This document shows positions 61,993-64,000 of a stretch of DNA of 64,000 bases, piece by piece (the first letter of the stretch is position 1; each line of letters starts with the position of its first letter). The stretch lies in assembly GCF_019249295.1 (NCBI RefSeq), contig NZ_JAESDH010000003.1:1-64000 (forward strand), given 5' to 3'. The stretch comes from Alteromonas antoniana (GTDB lineage Bacteria > Pseudomonadota > Gammaproteobacteria > Enterobacterales > Alteromonadaceae). The notes beneath the pieces are model-generated. The model was not told the DNA's origin. It made no database searches and saw only the letters and a list, made by a program, of their open reading frames with translations. A program made the translations under genes and the position numbers.

Positions 61993-62541
61993 CTATAAGG
62001 TGAGCTCCACTTTTACGACCTTGCCTAGCACTGACATATTTAGACCATTCTCAGCCCCAACCAATATAGGACTGACACTCATATTATCAGGAGAAAGAAT
62101 CACTTCACCTCTTTCCCCCACACGAACTCTTCGAATAATAGCCTTGCCATCTCGTTTCAGAGCGTAGACTTTCCCTGCTTCGAGTTCTGTTGCCGAACCA
62201 TCAATGGTTAGCCTGGCGCCTTCAGGTATGACTGGCATCATTGAATTATCCTCACTAACAATGATATTGAACGCCCCCTGCTCCACGTTCCACAGAGCGC
62301 TGTTGAATTCGAAGGCAGGCACATTGAGGACCCCGGTTAATAGTCGCTCTCTCAACAGCTCAGAGAAGCTATACCCTGTCTCTTGGTGGATAGCAAAAAG
62401 GTAATCAACTTCAGGCACTCTATTTTTGTCGTAAGCTTTAACCGTGCTTTCGTGCCACGGATACTTTTTGCAAAAGTCCTTTCTCGTGATGTGTTTTCCA
62501 CGCAGCGCTTTCACCCACTGACAAAATTCTTCAGTATTCAT
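61993..62541 (-). CDS. S24-family (LexA/CI-like) repressor, catalytic Lys replaced
   Basis: 182 residues from the ATG at 62541. The N-terminal part is a HTH-like helical region (ITRKDFCKKYPWHESTVKAY). The C-terminal S24 domain has the serine motif EDNSMMPVIPEG (Ser100) and LYALKR-like VYALKRDGKAIIRRV. Where LexA/CI have the general-base Lys (VKR), this has Arg (IRR), so self-cleavage may be impaired unless another lysine substitutes. It likely controls a neighbouring operon, perhaps mazEF or genes to its left. Confidence 0.7.
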   Translation of the reverse strand: MNTEEFCQWVKALRGKHITRKDFCKKYPWHESTVKAYDKNRVPEVDYLFAIHQETGYSFSELLRERLLTGVLNVPAFEFNSALWNVEQGAFNIIVSEDNSMMPVIPEGARLTIDGSATELEAGKVYALKRDGKAIIRRVRVGERGEVILSPDNMSVSPILVGAENGLNMSVLGKVVKVELTL

Positions 62542-62666
62542 ACATTTTTTAAAAAGGTAATAAAAGTGTGGGTGGAAAGGTACCGCCACACCAATCAATA
62601 CGCAAGCACCACTGATTTTTTCAACTTAAGCCTCTATCCAGAATGAGGTAGAAAATCACATAGAAC

Positions 62667-62723
62667 GTACCAACATAGTTGCAACATAAGCGTAGTGTGT
62701 TAGTGTACATATATTGTTGGTAC
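62667..62723. promoter_or_regulatory. Inverted repeat operator of the mazEF-like promoter
   Basis: GTACCAACA (62667-62675) and its exact inverse TGTTGGTAC (62715-62723) are 48 bp apart centre to centre. They bracket the promoter region ahead of the antitoxin gene and are likely antitoxin-binding sites. Confidence 0.6.
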
Positions 62724-62737
62724 TTAAAGTGCTTTTT

Positions 62738-62995
62738 ATGGAAACTGTAATTCGCAAATATGGCAATTCAAAAGGCGTAATTATCCCTGCTGCCTTGCTA
62801 AAAGAATTGAACCTTGATGTTAATGAAAAAATTGACGTTAAAGTGGAGAATGGCCGGATAATCATAGCGCCGGTGCGCAAGCCTGAGTACCCCCTTGAGG
62901 AACTGCTGGCTCAGTGTAGCCAGAAAGCGATGATCTTGTCTGATGAAGACAAAACATGGTTGACCGATTCACCTGCTAACAAAGAGGCGCCATAG
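62738..62995 (+). CDS. mazE: MazE-like AbrB-fold antitoxin
   Basis: 85 residues from the ATG at 62738. METVIRKYGNSKGVIIPAAL and LNLDVNEKIDVKVENGRIII is the MazE/ChpBI swapped-hairpin domain. The C-terminal tail should bind the toxin. The stop overlaps the toxin GTG by one base. Confidence 0.9.
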   Translation: METVIRKYGNSKGVIIPAALLKELNLDVNEKIDVKVENGRIIIAPVRKPEYPLEELLAQCSQKAMILSDEDKTWLTDSPANKEAP

Positions 62996-63333
62996 TGGTT
63001 AAGAAGTATATTCCGGCTCGTGGTGACATCGTTTTAACCCTCGCCCCCCACTCTGCGATTGTCGAGCAAGCCGACAAAAGACCTGCACTGGTTTTGTCAC
63101 CAGAATCGTTTAACAGGCAGATCCAACTTGCCCTGGTCGCACCTATTACCTCTACAGTTAGAGGACATGGCTTTGAAGTAAGCCTGGGCGATAGGACCCA
63201 AACAAAAGGGGTTGTTCTCTGCCAGCAGATGAAGACCATTGGTTATGACTATCGAGGTGTTCAGTTCGTTGAACAAGCGCCTCAGAATGTTATCGACGAA
63301 GCGCTGGCGCGGGTTCGTGCGCTAATAAGCTAA
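62995..63333 (+). CDS. mazF: MazF-like RNase toxin
   Basis: 112 residues from a GTG. It has the PemK/MazF pattern YIPARGDIVLTL, RPALVLSPESFN, ALVAPITSTVRG and VVLCQQMKTI. MazF-type toxins cut mRNA at short sequence motifs. It follows the antitoxin with overlap, the usual order. Confidence 0.93.
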   Translation: MVKKYIPARGDIVLTLAPHSAIVEQADKRPALVLSPESFNRQIQLALVAPITSTVRGHGFEVSLGDRTQTKGVVLCQQMKTIGYDYRGVQFVEQAPQNVIDEALARVRALIS

Positions 63334-63346
63334 GGTAGGAGTCAGT

Positions 63347-63736
63347 ATGGAACTTTACAGAATTACTCATCACTATGATAGGGGCGATCAGTCGGTAGGC
63401 GTCCTTTCCGATATCGATCCAACACCGATGGCAGTGTATTGCCAGTTCATGGCAGAGGATTGGGTAGACGATTGTATATCCCTCTCCAATGAGGTAGTGG
63501 CGATTGCACTGACCCGGTTTTACGGTTGTCGTTTGGCCACTAAAACTGTGGGCGGAAAAGAGCTGGATATGTACTTTGCTCGTGAAAGCTCATGTGGTGA
63601 GATTTACAAAGACATGATGGAAAGCGGCTTGTTCGAGCGAGAAGGCTTGAAAGAATTTATTGTGCAAAATCACGACCAAGGCGTTGCTTTAATTGATGCT
63701 GAGAAAAAATTGCTAGTCGAGCAATTAACGCAATAG
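63347..63736 (+). CDS. Soluble protein, unknown
   Basis: 129 residues, AGGAG before the ATG, 13 bp after mazF. No named domain. Probably co-transcribed with the next small gene. Confidence 0.55.
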   Translation: MELYRITHHYDRGDQSVGVLSDIDPTPMAVYCQFMAEDWVDDCISLSNEVVAIALTRFYGCRLATKTVGGKELDMYFARESSCGEIYKDMMESGLFEREGLKEFIVQNHDQGVALIDAEKKLLVEQLTQ

Positions 63737-63748
63737 GATAAGCTGACC

Positions 63749-63949
63749 ATGGCCAAGTACCTTAAAATCACCTCCGCAGAACTGTTAGCGCTAATTGAAA
63801 CCGCTGAAACCTGTGATTCAATTGGCGGTGAACTGGCGTATGAAGCGGATGCTGCCATCAAAGCCTATAAGGCGGTCCTGAAGCGCAATGGAATGGCGAT
63901 AGTTAAGCCGTACGCGAAAGCTTCAAAACCAGACAGTATGAGAGAATAG
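63749..63949 (+). CDS. Small helical protein, unknown
   Basis: 66 residues, AGGA upstream of the ATG. Helical and alanine-rich (ELAYEADAAIKAYKAVL). No family recognised. Confidence 0.5.
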   Translation: MAKYLKITSAELLALIETAETCDSIGGELAYEADAAIKAYKAVLKRNGMAIVKPYAKASKPDSMRE

Positions 63950-63957
63950 AGGCAAAG

Positions 63958-64000
63958 ATGAGCAAACGACTGTTCCCAGAGCTTGATAAACTGGCAGCTT
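63958..64000 (+). CDS. Start of a gene running off the right edge
   Basis: ATG at 63958 with AGAGGC upstream reads MSKRLFPELDKLAA and continues past the window. Spacing suggests the same operon as the two genes before it. Confidence 0.5.
   Translation, partial: MSKRLFPELDKLAA

Overview
The window looks like accessory DNA from a marine gammaproteobacterium, most likely a large plasmid or integrative conjugative element of an Alteromonadales-like host. That assignment is inferred from gene content and moderate GC; nothing in the sequence names the organism. No rRNA, tRNA, CRISPR array or chromosomal housekeeping operon was seen.

Layout. 1-1.85 kb: tail of a Tn3-family transposase, then gene-poor DNA with short repeats and a possible Tn7-like end. 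1.85-21.8 kb: a type IVb (thin/R64-like) pilus locus. It has a small membrane protein, an EAL phosphodiesterase, PilL/TcpQ-like lipoprotein, PilN secretin, PilO, PilP, PilQ ATPase, PilR, a divergent response regulator / tripartite sensor kinase pair, prepilin PilS, a minor pilin-like protein, a membrane protein, and a 1523-residue PilV-like tip adhesin made of repeated phage-tail-fibre-like modules. An IS4-family element (21858-23269) sits exactly in the shared terminator hairpin after pilV, with an 11-bp target duplication. 23.3-25.5 kb: a tyrosine recombinase and a partner gene. 25.8-41.5 kb: a replication/transfer-like block with UvrD-type helicase, DsbC-like thiol isomerase, CHC2 primase, LPD7-like protein, four 23-bp iterons (32687-32778) and seven 63-bp repeats (38938-39378). 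Several genes share a TTGTGCAT motif at their promoters. 41.5-64 kb: small accessory genes, including a lipoprotein/peptidoglycan endopeptidase pair, three toxin-antitoxin pairs (hipBA, prlF-yhaV, mazEF), two CoiA-like proteins, a frameshifted LpxR-like lipid A deacylase, a decayed integrase, and a set of operons sharing an ATGTAAATA/TATTTACAT operator beside a small HTH repressor.

The most striking finding is a pair of mini-transposons with TGT...ACA ends, 5-bp target duplications and arrays of ~20-bp end repeats, as in Tn7-like elements, but carrying no transposase. One (35229-36666, 1438 bp, duplication ATCTG) carries only a DNA adenine methylase with a C-terminal HTH. It splits a DUF3800 gene whose two halves rejoin perfectly in frame when the element and one duplication are removed. 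The second (47159-47382, 224 bp, duplication ATGTA) carries nothing and sits at the 3' end of an operon.

How it fits together: the pilus locus carries its own c-di-GMP and phosphorelay genes, and probably builds a pilus whose tip adhesin recognises partner cells. The helicase-primase-iteron block probably supports replication or transfer, and the right half looks like maintenance and anti-host cargo. Functions come from motif reading alone; no database search was run.
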